From Blautia schinkii (lineage in GTDB: Bacteria; Bacillota; Clostridia; Lachnospirales; Lachnospiraceae): DNA of 64,000 bases. Location: contig NZ_JAAWUO010000007.1 in assembly GCF_013304825.1 (NCBI RefSeq), positions 1 to 64,000 on the forward strand, given 5' to 3'. Positions 47,002-56,970 of the stretch are shown here, one piece after another. Below the pieces are notes generated by a model. The model saw only the letters and a list, made by a program, of their open reading frames with translations. It made no database searches and was not told where the DNA came from. A program made the translations under genes and the position numbers. How positions within the stretch are numbered: the first letter of the stretch is position 1; each line of letters starts with the position of its first letter.

Positions 47002-47295
47002 TTATCCAATTGTTTTCGGAACCTGATACTGGTTTTCTTTCTGTTTCGGTGCATTGGCAAGCATCGCCTCATGATTGTCTCCGTTTGTCACAATATCTTC
47101 ACGGAATACGTTTTCGTCCTCAAAAATATGGGACATGGGCTCTACGGAAGAAGTGTCAAGTTCATCCAGCTTGTCTACATAGTCCAGCATCTTCTGCATG
47201 TCCTCTTTTGCTTTTTCCTTTTCATCCTCTGTCAGAGAAAGCTTCGCAAGAATGCAGACATTTTCCATTGTTTCATCATCGATTATCTTTGCCAT
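47002..47295 (-). CDS. gatC: Asp/Glu-tRNA amidotransferase subunit C
   Basis: 97 residues. Wraps GatA and GatB together. The MENVCILAKLSLTEDE opening, MLDYVDKLDELDTSSVEPM and the C-terminal FREDIV are the GatC hallmarks. AAGGAG lies before the ATG, 14 bases after aspS. Confidence 0.96.
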   Translation of the reverse strand: MAKIIDDETMENVCILAKLSLTEDEKEKAKEDMQKMLDYVDKLDELDTSSVEPMSHIFEDENVFREDIVTNGDNHEAMLANAPKQKENQYQVPKTIG

Positions 47296-47309
47296 CTTTT
47301 TTCTCCTTA

Positions 47310-48641
47310 TTACGGCTCAAGTCTGTTCATATCACGTGGGAACAAACAGGTCTCACGAACGTTTTCTTCTCCGAGGATCTGCATGGTAAGACGTTCCAGT
47401 CCGATTCCAAGTCCTCCGTGAGGCGGCATTCCATGCTTGAAGGTATCCAGATACTGCTCCATACCCTCTTCATCCATGCCACGGGCTGCGATCTTATCCT
47501 TCAGCATCTGATAATCATGGATACGCTGTCCGCCTGTAGTTACCTCAAGTCCCTTGAACAGAAGGTCAAAGCTTAATGTAAATTTCTCATCTGACGGATC
47601 ATCCATTGCGTAGAACGGACGCTTCTTAGACGGATAATGTGTGACAAAAACAAAATCAGCATCATATTCTTCTTTGAAATATCTTCCGATCAGCGCTTCT
47701 TCCTCCGGCTCCAGATCATATGGGTTGCGGATCTTGCGTTTATATTTTTCAGCTACCAGCTCTTTGGCCTTGTCAAAACGTACTGCCGGGATCTTGTCCA
47801 CCTTCGGAAGCTCCACCTTCAGAATGGAAAGCTCATGAGCGTAGTCTTTCTTAAGAAGTTCTACCGCATACTGAAGAAATCCGGTTTCCATCTCCATGAT
47901 ATCCTCAAATCCGTTGATATAGCCCATCTCAAAATCAAGGCTTGTATATTCGTTCAGATGACGTTTTGTGTTGTGCTTCTCTGCACGGAATACAGGACCG
48001 GTCTCAAATACACGGTCAAAAACGCCTACCATCATCTGTTTATAAAACTGTGGGCTCTGTGCCAGAACAGCCGGTTTATGGAAATAGCTCAGCTTGAACA
48101 GATTTGCACCACCCTCTGCACCTCTGGCTCCGATCTTCGGTGTGTGGATCTCGGTAAATCCCTTTTCATAGAGATAATCACGAAATGCCCGCACCAGAGC
48201 TTCCTGGATCTTGAATTTTGCACGCTCCTGCACATTACGCAGGGCGATAGGACGATAATTCAGCTTTGCCTCCAGGGAAGTGTTCAGCTTCCATTTGTCG
48301 ATAGCCAGTGGAAGAGGCTCTGCAGGTGAGGAAAGGATCTCCACATGGCTGATGCGGAGCTCTCTTCCGTGAGGCGCTCTTTCTTCCTCATGAAGAGTTC
48401 CTGTGAGACGCACACACATTGCCTCCTTCAGATCATGAATGGAAACATTTGTCTTGTCATTCTCATATACAGTCTGAAAAAGCCCTTCTTTTTTTCGAAG
48501 TATCACAAATGCCACATCACCCATATTACGGATGCTGTGTATTGCACCTTCCACTGTTGCTTCCTGGTCTTTCATGCTCTCGGAAAGAAGCACATCCCAG
48601 GCACATTCTCTAGTCTTACAGATTCCATCCATAAATTCCAT
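47310..48641 (-). CDS. aspS: Archaeal-type aspartyl-tRNA synthetase (non-discriminating, AspRS2)
   Basis: 443 residues; the bacterial AspRS would be near 590. A short OB-fold (about 20-110) is followed by a class II core with FTEIHTPKIGARGAEGGANLF (motif 2 region), FRAEKHNTKRHLNEYTSLD and the motif 3 GLGIGLERLTM. It lacks the bacterial insertion domain. Start ATG 48641 has GGAGG 8 bases upstream. Immediate linkage to gatCAB indicates that it charges tRNA-Asn with aspartate for amidation to asparagine; an asparaginyl-tRNA synthetase assignment is the main alternative, made less likely by the amidotransferase operon. Confidence 0.9.
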   Translation of the reverse strand: MEFMDGICKTRECAWDVLLSESMKDQEATVEGAIHSIRNMGDVAFVILRKKEGLFQTVYENDKTNVSIHDLKEAMCVRLTGTLHEEERAPHGRELRISHVEILSSPAEPLPLAIDKWKLNTSLEAKLNYRPIALRNVQERAKFKIQEALVRAFRDYLYEKGFTEIHTPKIGARGAEGGANLFKLSYFHKPAVLAQSPQFYKQMMVGVFDRVFETGPVFRAEKHNTKRHLNEYTSLDFEMGYINGFEDIMEMETGFLQYAVELLKKDYAHELSILKVELPKVDKIPAVRFDKAKELVAEKYKRKIRNPYDLEPEEEALIGRYFKEEYDADFVFVTHYPSKKRPFYAMDDPSDEKFTLSFDLLFKGLEVTTGGQRIHDYQMLKDKIAARGMDEEGMEQYLDTFKHGMPPHGGLGIGLERLTMQILGEENVRETCLFPRDMNRLEP

Positions 48642-48669
48642 TCCCTCATCCTCCAATTCAAAGTAGTTT

Positions 48670-48713
48670 CACCGAATCAGGAAATCCCCTGCGGAATTTT
48701 CCCCGATCCGGTG
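48670..48713 (-). promoter_or_regulatory. Leader stem-loop before aspS
   Basis: CACCG (48670-48674) pairs with CGGTG (48709-48713), and inner bases (GGAAA with TTTCC) continue the stem. No T-run and no T-box sequence (AGGGTGGNACCGCG) is present. Role unknown; it may set messenger stability between the ANTAR gene and aspS. Confidence 0.4.
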
Positions 48714-48772
48714 TGATATCAGGCATTCAGAGCAGATCATTTCTGTCCGCTCTGTTGTTTTTTTGTTGTTTT

Positions 48773-49327
48773 TTACACAGAATCATATAAAAGCATCAGA
48801 ACCATCTGGGCTGTCTCAACCATATTGGTTCCGGAATCCATACTGCATTTCTGGATATAGCGGTATGCGTCATCCTCGCTCAGGTGATTTCTTTCCATTA
48901 AAAGCATCTTTGCATTTGAAATATAATTCTGTTCTTTCCATGAACGCTGCTTCGGCTTTTTCTTATCTTTTTTCCAGCGCCTTTCGATCTGGGAAAGCAT
49001 CATGCTTACCGTATTTACCAGATCTCCGACTTTCAGAGGCATTCCCACACATAAAATGGATGTTGGCGCCTCACTGATCACTCCCCGGGAGGCCATAAGC
49101 AGCATTTCAAAATAATCCGGCATATAGTCCAGAAGATCACGGTAGTACATATCCTGAAGATGATAACCGCAAAGCAGAACGCCGCCATCAAGCTCCGAGA
49201 TACTGGCAAGGGCATTTGCACCCGAATTGCATACCGCCGCTACCGTGAATCCATATCGGTTAAGGACTGTGCGGATCTTTTTTGCATCTTCTATTTTCGG
49301 TAATGCAATCACGATACTCGTGTTCAT
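48773..49327 (-). CDS. ANTAR-domain RNA-binding antiterminator
   Basis: 184 residues. N-terminal receiver-like domain (about 1-115), a coiled linker (IERRWKKDKKKPKQ), then the ANTAR helices (about 125-180: YISNAKMLLMERNHLSEDDAYRYIQ and TNMVETAQMVLML). By homology to AmiR, NasR and EutV it binds RNA hairpins with six-base loops and prevents termination. At the spot of the phospho-acceptor aspartate it reads VLLCGYHL (Cys53/Gly54), so signalling may not use phosphorylation. It lies 38 bases after glnA, and four leaders in this window carry a candidate target. The stop is followed by no clear terminator, so transcription may run into aspS. Confidence 0.9.
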   Translation of the reverse strand: MNTSIVIALPKIEDAKKIRTVLNRYGFTVAAVCNSGANALASISELDGGVLLCGYHLQDMYYRDLLDYMPDYFEMLLMASRGVISEAPTSILCVGMPLKVGDLVNTVSMMLSQIERRWKKDKKKPKQRSWKEQNYISNAKMLLMERNHLSEDDAYRYIQKCSMDSGTNMVETAQMVLMLLYDSV

Positions 49328-49365
49328 AAGCCGCCACTCTCTTTCGTCCTATTATGCCTCGTTCA

Positions 49366-50688
49366 TCAGATCCGATACAGATACTCCTCGATCTCCCAGT
49401 CTGAAATCTCCTGGGAATAACGCAGCCACTCTTTTCTCTTGGCCTGCGCATACTGTTTGCAGAAGGCTTCTCCAAGGATTTCCTTCATCCAGTCACTTTC
49501 TTCAAACAGTGTGATCGCTTCCCGTAAGTTCTCCGGTAAATTCTCGATACCCTGTTCCTTCTGATCCGACTCGGAAAGAGAACGGTCAGAAGCTTTTGTA
49601 GGATAGATCTTCTTCTGGATTCCATCCATGCCCGCTGCCAGGCATACCGCAAAAACAAGGTACGGGTTGGATGCAGCATCCGGACTTCGAAGCTCGATCC
49701 TGGTATCAGCACCATTAACTCTCGGGATCCTTACAAGTGAATTCTGGTTATTTCTCGTCCAGGTCAGTTCTGTCGGTGCATCAAATCCAGGCACAAGACG
49801 TTTGTAGGAATTTACAAGCGGATTTGTGACAAGAGCCATCTCCCGGCTATGTGCCAGAAGACCTCCGATAAAGAAACATGCTTCTTCACTGAGTTTGGAC
49901 GGATCATCCTGATCCACGAAAATATTTTTTCCATTTTTAAACAGTGAAAAATGGATATGCATGGCTGAACCGTTTACTTCCCGTCTTGGCTTCGGCATAA
50001 ATGTCGCATGAAGTCCATGACGTTTGGCTACAGTTCTTACTGCCATCTTAAAGGTTATAACTTCGTCTGCCATCTCACGTGCTTCCCCGTAATGAAGGGC
50101 GATCTCATGCTGTGCAGGTGCTGTCTCATGATGAGAGGATTCCACCTCAAATCCCATATCCTCAAGAGTCAGTACCATGTCACGTCTTGCATTTTCGCCT
50201 AAGTCCACCGGACTTACATCCAGGTATCCGGCTTTTTCGTGAGAAACCGTTGTAGGCATTCCGTTGTCATCAATATGAAACAGGAAAAACTCACATTCCG
50301 GGTCAACATAGCAGGTATAACCTGCCTCTTCTGCTTTCTGCGCTGTTTTTTTCAGAATATATCTTGAGCTCATCTCATGCTCAGATCCGTCTGCGCGGCG
50401 CATATCGCAGATCAGTCTTGCGACCTTTCCCTGCTGAGGACGCCATGGGAGAATTGAAAAGGTATCATAGTCCGGATACAGGATCAGATCCGGCTCCTTC
50501 TCTCCCACAATGCCCGCAATATGAGAGCCATATACAACGCACTGGTTATCCAGGGCTCTTGGAAGCTCTCTTGCTGTGATCGCAATATTTTTCAGAGTTC
50601 CAAACATATCCGTAAACTGGAGGCGGATGAACTCTACGTCTTCCTCCTCTGCCATTGCAAGAATCTCTTCTCTGGTATAATTTCCCAT
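49366..50688 (-). CDS. glnA: Glutamine synthetase, type I
   Basis: 440 residues, matching the short GSI-alpha form of Firmicutes. Makes glutamine from glutamate, ammonia and ATP. FTDMFGTLKNIAI, the metal site FFLFHIDDNGMP, SHHETAPAQHEIALHYG, NGSAMHIHFSLFKNG and the ATP-side TWTRNNQNSLVRIPR are present. AAAGGAG precedes the ATG. Its 100-base leader holds a hexaloop hairpin and an overlapping terminator. The ANTAR gene is directly downstream in the same operon. Confidence 0.97.
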   Translation of the reverse strand: MGNYTREEILAMAEEEDVEFIRLQFTDMFGTLKNIAITARELPRALDNQCVVYGSHIAGIVGEKEPDLILYPDYDTFSILPWRPQQGKVARLICDMRRADGSEHEMSSRYILKKTAQKAEEAGYTCYVDPECEFFLFHIDDNGMPTTVSHEKAGYLDVSPVDLGENARRDMVLTLEDMGFEVESSHHETAPAQHEIALHYGEAREMADEVITFKMAVRTVAKRHGLHATFMPKPRREVNGSAMHIHFSLFKNGKNIFVDQDDPSKLSEEACFFIGGLLAHSREMALVTNPLVNSYKRLVPGFDAPTELTWTRNNQNSLVRIPRVNGADTRIELRSPDAASNPYLVFAVCLAAGMDGIQKKIYPTKASDRSLSESDQKEQGIENLPENLREAITLFEESDWMKEILGEAFCKQYAQAKRKEWLRYSQEISDWEIEEYLYRI

Positions 50689-50740
50689 AGTATTCTCTCC
50701 TTTATTTCCTCATCACACAAAATAATTACCCTAAAATCAG

Positions 50741-50786
50741 AAAAAGGGTGCACTTCAGAGAGCTTCCGCTCCTGAAGAACACCCTT
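50741..50786 (-). terminator. Leader attenuator of glnA
   Basis: On the minus strand AAGGGTG pairs with CACCCTT, a 2x2 internal loop follows, CTTCAG pairs with CTGAAG, and GAGC/GCTC caps the stem with GGAA; five T residues follow (50741-50745). It sits between the promoter and the glnA start codon, so it must be bypassed for expression. Confidence 0.85.
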
Positions 50787-50790
50787 GTTC
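50777..50790 (-). promoter_or_regulatory. Hexaloop hairpin (ANTAR target candidate) of glnA
   Basis: GAAC (50787-50790), loop AAGGGT, GTTC (50777-50780) on the minus strand. The loop has A1 and G4. It starts about 3 bases after the predicted transcript start and uses the same bases as the 5' arm of the terminator at 50741-50786, so only one can form. Confidence 0.65.
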
Positions 50791-50799
50791 ATGGACGTA

Positions 50800-50828
50800 A
50801 TTATAGCAATCGGTCAATTCTTTGTCAA
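50800..50828 (-). promoter_or_regulatory. Promoter of glnA
   Basis: Minus-strand TTGACA (50823-50828), 17-base spacer, TATAAT (50800-50805): full consensus, as expected for a gene controlled after initiation. Confidence 0.9.
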
Positions 50829-50837
50829 CCATTTTTT

Positions 50838-50902
50838 AAAAGGGGCAAAAGTTCAAAAGCTTTATCGCGGAAACACGAACAGTTTTTTGACCTTTTGCCC
50901 CT
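50838..50902. terminator. Terminator after gltD
   Basis: AGGGGCAAAAG (50841-50851) pairs with CTTTTGCCCCT (50892-50902), and the stem continues inwards through TTCAAAA/TTTTGA. T residues follow on the minus strand. It separates gltD from the glnA promoter. Confidence 0.85.
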
Positions 50903-50915
50903 GGTATCTGTTATT

Positions 50916-52403
50916 TTACTGTAAATATGAATAGCTCATCAATGATTCGTCAACTGCCTTCGCAGCCTCACGTCCCTCATGAATCGCCCATACAACAAGA
51001 GACTGTCCACGGTGCATATCACCTGCTGTGAATACACGGTCTACACTTGTTGCATACTGCTCAGGTTTCGTCTCCACATTGGTTCTTGGTGTAAGTGCTA
51101 CACGGAAAGCATCTGTCACATATTTCTCGCTGCCAAGGAAGCCGGCTGCAATAAGGACCACATCTGCAGGGATCACTTCCTCACTGCCCTCAACCGGTAC
51201 CATATTGAATCTTCCGGTCTTTTCATCCTTTACACTTTTCAGTTTTACGATCTTGGCCTTGCAGACATTTCCTTTTTTGTCCTTGATAAACTCGGTAACG
51301 GTTGTCTGATAGATCCGAGGATCATGGCCAAATACTGCAATAGCCTCTTCCTGGCCGTAATCGGTTTTCAGGACCTTCGGCCACTCCGGCCATGGATTGG
51401 AAAGAGTTCTTGCTGCAGGAGGCTGCGGCATCATCTCAAGCTGTGTTACAGATTTTGCGCCAAGACGGATGGAGGTTCCCACGCAGTCATTACCGGTATC
51501 TCCGCCACCGATAACCAGAACATTTTTGCCCTTTGCAAGCTCATATGGGAATTTTGCAAAATCTGTATCCAGAAGACTTTTTGTTACCTGCTTCAGGAAA
51601 TCCACTGCAAAGTAAATTCCCTTGGCATCTCTTCCCGGAACATTGATATCTCTCGGATGAGAAGCTCCGCAGCAGAGAAGAACACGGTCATAATCCTTCA
51701 GAAGCTGTTCTGCAGTAATGTCAACACCAACATTGATATTGGTAACAAATTTCACGCCTTCCTCTTCCATCAGCTTCAGTCTGCGGTCAATGACCTTTTT
51801 CTCCAGCTTCATGTTCGGAATGCCGTAGCGGAGAAGTCCTCCGATACGGTCGTTTCTCTCAAATACTGTTACGCTGTGACCACGGCGGTTCAGCTGCTGC
51901 GCTGCTGCCAGTCCGGAAGGACCACTTCCGATAACTGCGATTGTCTTTCCTGTGCGGACAGGCGGAATCTGCGGCTTTACCCATCCCTCTGCATAGGCTG
52001 TCTCAATAATAGCTTTCTCATTCTCCTTTGTGCTGACCGGCTCTCCGTTCAGGTTACAGGTACATGCAGCCTCACAAAGTGCCGGACACACTCTGGATGT
52101 AAACTCCGGAAAACTATGTGTCTTGTTCAGACGAAGGAATGCCTGCTTCCAGTTTCCTGTATACACAAGATCATTTGTCTCAGGAACCAGATTGTGCAGC
52201 GGACAGCCGGAAGCCATTCCGCCGATCATCATACCTGCCTGGCAGAAGGGGACGCCGCAGGCCATACAGCGTGCTCCCTGAAGTTTCTGTTTTTCTTTAT
52301 TTAACGGAACTCGAAATTCGTTGAAATTCTGAATACGTTCCTTTGGCGGCAGAACCTTTGCCGTTTCTCTTTCATAATCTAAAAATCCAGTTGGCTTTCC
52401 CAT
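50916..52403 (-). CDS. gltD: Glutamate synthase small subunit
   Basis: 495 residues. Cysteine motifs near the N-terminus (GARCMACGVPFCQ, GCPLHNLVPE and SRVCPALCEAACTC) bind two iron-sulfur clusters; then FAD site VIGSGPSGLAAAQQL and NADPH site VIGGGDTGNDCVG. It passes electrons from NAD(P)H to GltB. It starts 13 bases after gltB on the pyrG-gltB-gltD transcript. Confidence 0.96.
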   Translation of the reverse strand: MGKPTGFLDYERETAKVLPPKERIQNFNEFRVPLNKEKQKLQGARCMACGVPFCQAGMMIGGMASGCPLHNLVPETNDLVYTGNWKQAFLRLNKTHSFPEFTSRVCPALCEAACTCNLNGEPVSTKENEKAIIETAYAEGWVKPQIPPVRTGKTIAVIGSGPSGLAAAQQLNRRGHSVTVFERNDRIGGLLRYGIPNMKLEKKVIDRRLKLMEEEGVKFVTNINVGVDITAEQLLKDYDRVLLCCGASHPRDINVPGRDAKGIYFAVDFLKQVTKSLLDTDFAKFPYELAKGKNVLVIGGGDTGNDCVGTSIRLGAKSVTQLEMMPQPPAARTLSNPWPEWPKVLKTDYGQEEAIAVFGHDPRIYQTTVTEFIKDKKGNVCKAKIVKLKSVKDEKTGRFNMVPVEGSEEVIPADVVLIAAGFLGSEKYVTDAFRVALTPRTNVETKPEQYATSVDRVFTAGDMHRGQSLVVWAIHEGREAAKAVDESLMSYSYLQ

Positions 52404-52416
52404 TTCCTCATCCTCC

Positions 52417-55400
52417 TTAATGTTTCACGCCGATGCTCTCATAGAACGCTTCCATCTGTGCCTGCTGGCTGGTCAGACCTTTTTCTTCCAGCTTTGCACT
52501 TAATGTGATCATTCTCTTGTACTCATCCGGAATGAGTTTTTTGAAGTGAGGCAGATAGGAATCAAAATCAGCCAGCACCTTCTTACCGATCTCGGAGCCT
52601 GTTGCTTCCACATGAGCCTCGATAAGATCACGAAGCTCTTTTTTATCATATTTATTATTCACTTTTTCAATGGAGATCATTGCTTTATTGAGGTTCTTGT
52701 AAAGAACGTTATCCACATCAAGAACATAAGCGATACCGCCGCTCATACCTGCTGCAAAGTTCTTTCCTGTTTTTCCAAGAACTACCACACGGCCACCTGT
52801 CATGTACTCGCAGCCATGCTCGCCAACGCCCTCAACAACTGCAACCGCACCGGAGTTACGTACTGCAAAACGCTCACCTGCAACACCATTGATAAATGCA
52901 GTTCCACTGGTTGCACCATAGAGTGCTACGTTTCCGACGATGATGTTCTCTTCAGCCTTGTATCCGGCCTTCTCCGGAACCTTAACGATCAGCTTACCGC
53001 CGGAAAGTCCCTTTCCGAAATAGTCGTTGCTGTCACCGGTCAGTTTCAGTGTCAGTCCCTTCGGGATAAAGGCGCCGAAGCTCTGTCCGCCTGCACCTGT
53101 ACAGTTTACAGTTACAGTATCCTCCGCAAGTCCGTCCTTATGGTTTCTTGTGATCTCAGATCCGAGAATGGTACCAAATGCACGATCTGTATTAGTAACG
53201 TTTACATCAACAGAAACCTTCTCACCCTTCTGGATCGCCGGTGCACATTTTCTGACCAGAACTTTTTCATCCAGAGTTTTCTCAAGATTGAAATTATATA
53301 CAGCCTTCGGATCAAAGGTTACTTTACCCTTTCCTGCATATGGGTTGTTCAGGATGGCACTTAAATCAACCTTACCCTTATGCGGCTCCTGCACACTGTC
53401 AGAAACTGTAAGAAGGTCTGTACGGCCTACCATCTCATCAATGGTGGCAACACCAAGGCGTGCCATGTACTCTCTCAGCTCCTGTGCGATAAAGCGCATG
53501 AAGTTCTCCACATACTCCGGTTTTCCGCGGAATCTCTTACGAAGCTCCGGATTCTGGGTAGCCACACCAACCGGACAGGTATCCAGGTTGCAGACTCTCA
53601 TCATCACGCAGCCCATAGTTACAAGCGGTGCTGTTGCAAAACCGAATTCCTCTGCACCGAGAAGTGCTGCAATGGCAACGTCCCGACCGCTCATCAGCTT
53701 ACCGTCTGTCTCGATACGTACACGGTTACGAAGTCCGTTCATGATCAGTGTCTGATGTGTTTCTGCAAGTCCAAGCTCCCATGGAAGTCCTGCATTATGG
53801 ATGGAGCTTCTTGGCGCTGCTCCTGTACCTCCGTCATATCCGGAGATCAGAACAGTCTGTGCTCCGGCCTTTGCAACACCGGCGGCTACAGTACCAACAC
53901 CAGCCTCAGAAACCAGCTTTACGGAAATATCCGCATATTTATTTGCATTTTTCAGGTCATAGATCAGCTCTGCAAGATCCTCGATAGAGTAGATATCATG
54001 ATGAGGCGGCGGAGAGATCAGGCTGACTCCCGGTGTAGAATGACGGGTTTTTGCGATCCACGGATATACCTTCTTTGCAGGAAGATGTCCACCTTCACCA
54101 GGCTTTGCACCCTGTGCCATCTTGATCTGGATCTCTTTTGCAGAAACCAGGTAACGGCTGGTAACACCGAAACGTCCGCTTGCTACCTGTTTGATCGCAG
54201 AGCAGCGGTCATTGTCTGTTCCTGCGGAATCCAGACGCTCATCACTTTCACCACCCTCACCTGTATTTGATTTTCCATGGAGATGGTTCATTGCAATAGC
54301 CAGAGTCTCATGAGCTTCCTGGGAAATAGAACCGTAAGACATAGCACCTGTCTTAAATCGTTTTACAATATCCTCAACACTCTCAACCTGGTCGATGGGA
54401 ATAGGCTCCTTGGCAAACTTAAAGTCCAGAAGACCTCTTAAGTTTCCATGTCCCTCGTCATCTACCAGCTTTGTATATTCCTTGAACATCTCATAGCTGC
54501 CCTGTTTAGTGGACTGCTGGAGAAGATGGATGGTACGCGGATTGTATTTGTGCTCTTCACCCTGGCTTCTCATCTTATGGGCACCTACACTGTCCAGAGT
54601 AAGATCTGTGGCAAGTCCAAGTGGATCAAATGCCTCAGAATGAAGTTTTTCTACGTTATCCTCGATATCTTCCAGTGTGATTCCGCCTACACGGCTTACG
54701 GTTCCTGTAAAGTAACGATCGATCACATCCTGGGAAATTCCGATTGCCTCAAAGATCTGAGATCCCTGATAGGACTGGATAGTGGAAATACCCATCTTGG
54801 AAGCGATCTTTACGATACCGCTGATCACCGCATGATTGTAATCATCAACGGCTGCATAATAGTCCTTATCCAGCATATGTGTGTCGATCAGCTCATGGAT
54901 GGTATCCAGTGCCAGATACGGATTGACTGCGCTTGCTCCATATCCGAGAAGTGTTGCGAAATGATGAACTTCTCTTGGCTCACCGGATTCCAGGATCAGG
55001 GCAAGGGACGTGCTCTTCTTTGTTTTTACAAGATGCTGATGTACTGCGGAAACCGCCAGCAGGGACGGGATCGGCATATGGTTCTCATCAACACCGCGGT
55101 CAGAAAGGACCAGGATGTTTGCTCCCTCACGGAAGGCTTTGTCAACCTCTACGAACAGACGGTCAATGGCACGTTCAAGCTTTGTGCTCTTATAATATAA
55201 TGTAGAAATTGTTACAACCTTGAAGCCGTCCTTTTTCATATTCTTGATCTTCAGCATATCGGTGTTGGTCAGGATCGGATTGTTGATCTTCAGCACCTGA
55301 CAGTTCTCCGGCTTCTGGATCAGAAGATTTCCGTCTTTTCCTACATATACACTTGTGGAAGTAACGATTTCCTCACGGATCGCATCGATCGGCGGGTTTG

Positions 55401-56970
55401 TTACCTGTGCGAAAAGCTGTTTAAAGTAGTCGAACAGCGGATAATGTTCCTTGGAAAATACTGCAAGCGGAGTATCATGTCCCATGGCTCCGATGCTTTC
55501 TGAGCCGTTTAATGCCATGTTGCGGATGGAAGTACGGTACTGCTCATAAGTATATCCGAATGCTTTCTGAAGGCGTGCTCTCTCCTCCGGTGTGTACTCG
55601 ACAACTCTCTGGTTCGGGATCTTGATATCATGAAGCTGTACCAGATTGCTGTCCAGCCACTCACCATAAGGCTGTTTTTTCGCATATTTTTCTTTGAGCT
55701 CATTGTCGTCAATGACACGACCCTGAACGGTATCAACCAGAAGCATTTTTCCCGGATGAAGACGTTCTTTTAATACGATCTTCTCCTCATCTACAGGAAG
55801 AACACCAACCTCTGAGGAAAGAATCATATAACCATCAGAGGTGATATAGTATCTGGATGGACGAAGACCGTTTCTGTCAAGAACTGCTCCCATCACATCA
55901 CCATCTGAGAACAGAATGGACGCAGGACCGTCCCATGGCTCCATCATGGTCGCATAGTACTGATAAAAATCTCTCTTCTCCTGAGAGATCGTATCGTTGT
56001 TTGCCCATGGCTCCGGAATTGTAATCATCACTGCAAGTGGAAGATCCATTCCACTCATAACCAGGAATTCCAGGGTATTGTCAAGCATTGCGGAGTCAGA
56101 GCCATTGCGGTTAACTACAGGAAGAACCTTGTGCAGCTCATCCTTCAGATACGGAGACTCCATGTTTTCCTCACGGGCAAGCATCTTATCGGCATTGCCA
56201 CGGATCGTGTTGATCTCACCGTTATGTACAATGAAACGGTTCGGATGTGCTCTCTCCCAGCTCGGGTTCGTGTTGGTACTGAAACGGGAATGTACCACTG
56301 CAATGGCAGACTCGTAATCCTGGCTCTGAAGATCACCAAAGAAGGTGCGGAGCTGTCCTACCAGGAACATACCTTTGTATACGATGGTACGGCTGTTCAT
56401 GGAAACCACGTAGGTATTGTCATTACTCTGTTCAAATTCACGGCGTGCGATGTAAAGCATACGGTCAAAGGCAAGGCCCTTTTCCACATCCTCCGGCTTC
56501 TTAACGAATGCCTGCATGATGCACGGCATGCACTCTTTCGCTTTATGGCCGAGTACCTCCGGGAAAACCGGCACTGTACGCCATCCCAGAAGCTCCAATC
56601 CCTCTTTTTCCACGATGATCTCGAACATCTTCTTTGCCTGGGCACGTTTGATCTCCTGCTGCGGGAAAAAGAGCTGGGCTACACCGTATTCTCTCTCACC
56701 ACCAATGTCAAAGCCCTCTTTTTTACAGACCCTCTTAAAAAATTTATGGGAAATCTGAAGAAGGATACCGACACCATCACCGGTTTTTCCTTCTGCATCC
56801 TTACCAGCACGATGCTCAAGATTCTCTACGATCTTAAGAGCATTGGCAACTGTATCATGTGTTTTCTTTCCTTTTATATTAACAACGGCTCCGATACCGC
56901 AGTTGTCATGTTCGAATTCAGGGCGGTAGAGGCCCTGCTGCTGATTTGCTACTTCTCTCATTTTTCTCAT
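52417..56970 (-). CDS. gltB: Glutamate synthase large subunit
   Basis: 1,517 residues. The glutaminase domain begins at Cys24 (DNCGIGAVV), so a 23-residue propeptide must be removed. Central and FMN domains follow ([32 protein letters not shown]), with the 3Fe-4S cysteines in [13 protein letters not shown], and a C-terminal GXGXG beta-helix. Converts glutamine and 2-oxoglutarate to two glutamates. ATGA overlap with the pyrG stop shows translational coupling. Confidence 0.97.
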   Translation of the reverse strand: MRKMREVANQQQGLYRPEFEHDNCGIGAVVNIKGKKTHDTVANALKIVENLEHRAGKDAEGKTGDGVGILLQISHKFFKRVCKKEGFDIGGEREYGVAQLFFPQQEIKRAQAKKMFEIIVEKEGLELLGWRTVPVFPEVLGHKAKECMPCIMQAFVKKPEDVEKGLAFDRMLYIARREFEQSNDNTYVVSMNSRTIVYKGMFLVGQLRTFFGDLQSQDYESAIAVVHSRFSTNTNPSWERAHPNRFIVHNGEINTIRGNADKMLAREENMESPYLKDELHKVLPVVNRNGSDSAMLDNTLEFLVMSGMDLPLAVMITIPEPWANNDTISQEKRDFYQYYATMMEPWDGPASILFSDGDVMGAVLDRNGLRPSRYYITSDGYMILSSEVGVLPVDEEKIVLKERLHPGKMLLVDTVQGRVIDDNELKEKYAKKQPYGEWLDSNLVQLHDIKIPNQRVVEYTPEERARLQKAFGYTYEQYRTSIRNMALNGSESIGAMGHDTPLAVFSKEHYPLFDYFKQLFAQVTNPPIDAIREEIVTSTSVYVGKDGNLLIQKPENCQVLKINNPILTNTDMLKIKNMKKDGFKVVTISTLYYKSTKLERAIDRLFVEVDKAFREGANILVLSDRGVDENHMPIPSLLAVSAVHQHLVKTKKSTSLALILESGEPREVHHFATLLGYGASAVNPYLALDTIHELIDTHMLDKDYYAAVDDYNHAVISGIVKIASKMGISTIQSYQGSQIFEAIGISQDVIDRYFTGTVSRVGGITLEDIEDNVEKLHSEAFDPLGLATDLTLDSVGAHKMRSQGEEHKYNPRTIHLLQQSTKQGSYEMFKEYTKLVDDEGHGNLRGLLDFKFAKEPIPIDQVESVEDIVKRFKTGAMSYGSISQEAHETLAIAMNHLHGKSNTGEGGESDERLDSAGTDNDRCSAIKQVASGRFGVTSRYLVSAKEIQIKMAQGAKPGEGGHLPAKKVYPWIAKTRHSTPGVSLISPPPHHDIYSIEDLAELIYDLKNANKYADISVKLVSEAGVGTVAAGVAKAGAQTVLISGYDGGTGAAPRSSIHNAGLPWELGLAETHQTLIMNGLRNRVRIETDGKLMSGRDVAIAALLGAEEFGFATAPLVTMGCVMMRVCNLDTCPVGVATQNPELRKRFRGKPEYVENFMRFIAQELREYMARLGVATIDEMVGRTDLLTVSDSVQEPHKGKVDLSAILNNPYAGKGKVTFDPKAVYNFNLEKTLDEKVLVRKCAPAIQKGEKVSVDVNVTNTDRAFGTILGSEITRNHKDGLAEDTVTVNCTGAGGQSFGAFIPKGLTLKLTGDSNDYFGKGLSGGKLIVKVPEKAGYKAEENIIVGNVALYGATSGTAFINGVAGERFAVRNSGAVAVVEGVGEHGCEYMTGGRVVVLGKTGKNFAAGMSGGIAYVLDVDNVLYKNLNKAMISIEKVNNKYDKKELRDLIEAHVEATGSEIGKKVLADFDSYLPHFKKLIPDEYKRMITLSAKLEEKGLTSQQAQMEAFYESIGVKH

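Noticed and set aside
48657-48772. T-box riboswitch before aspS
   Set aside because: No AGGGTGGNACCGCG box, specifier loop or antiterminator/terminator pair.
50741-50800. Glutamine riboswitch (glnA RNA) before glnA
   Set aside because: The leader is too short and fully accounted for by the hexaloop hairpin and terminator.
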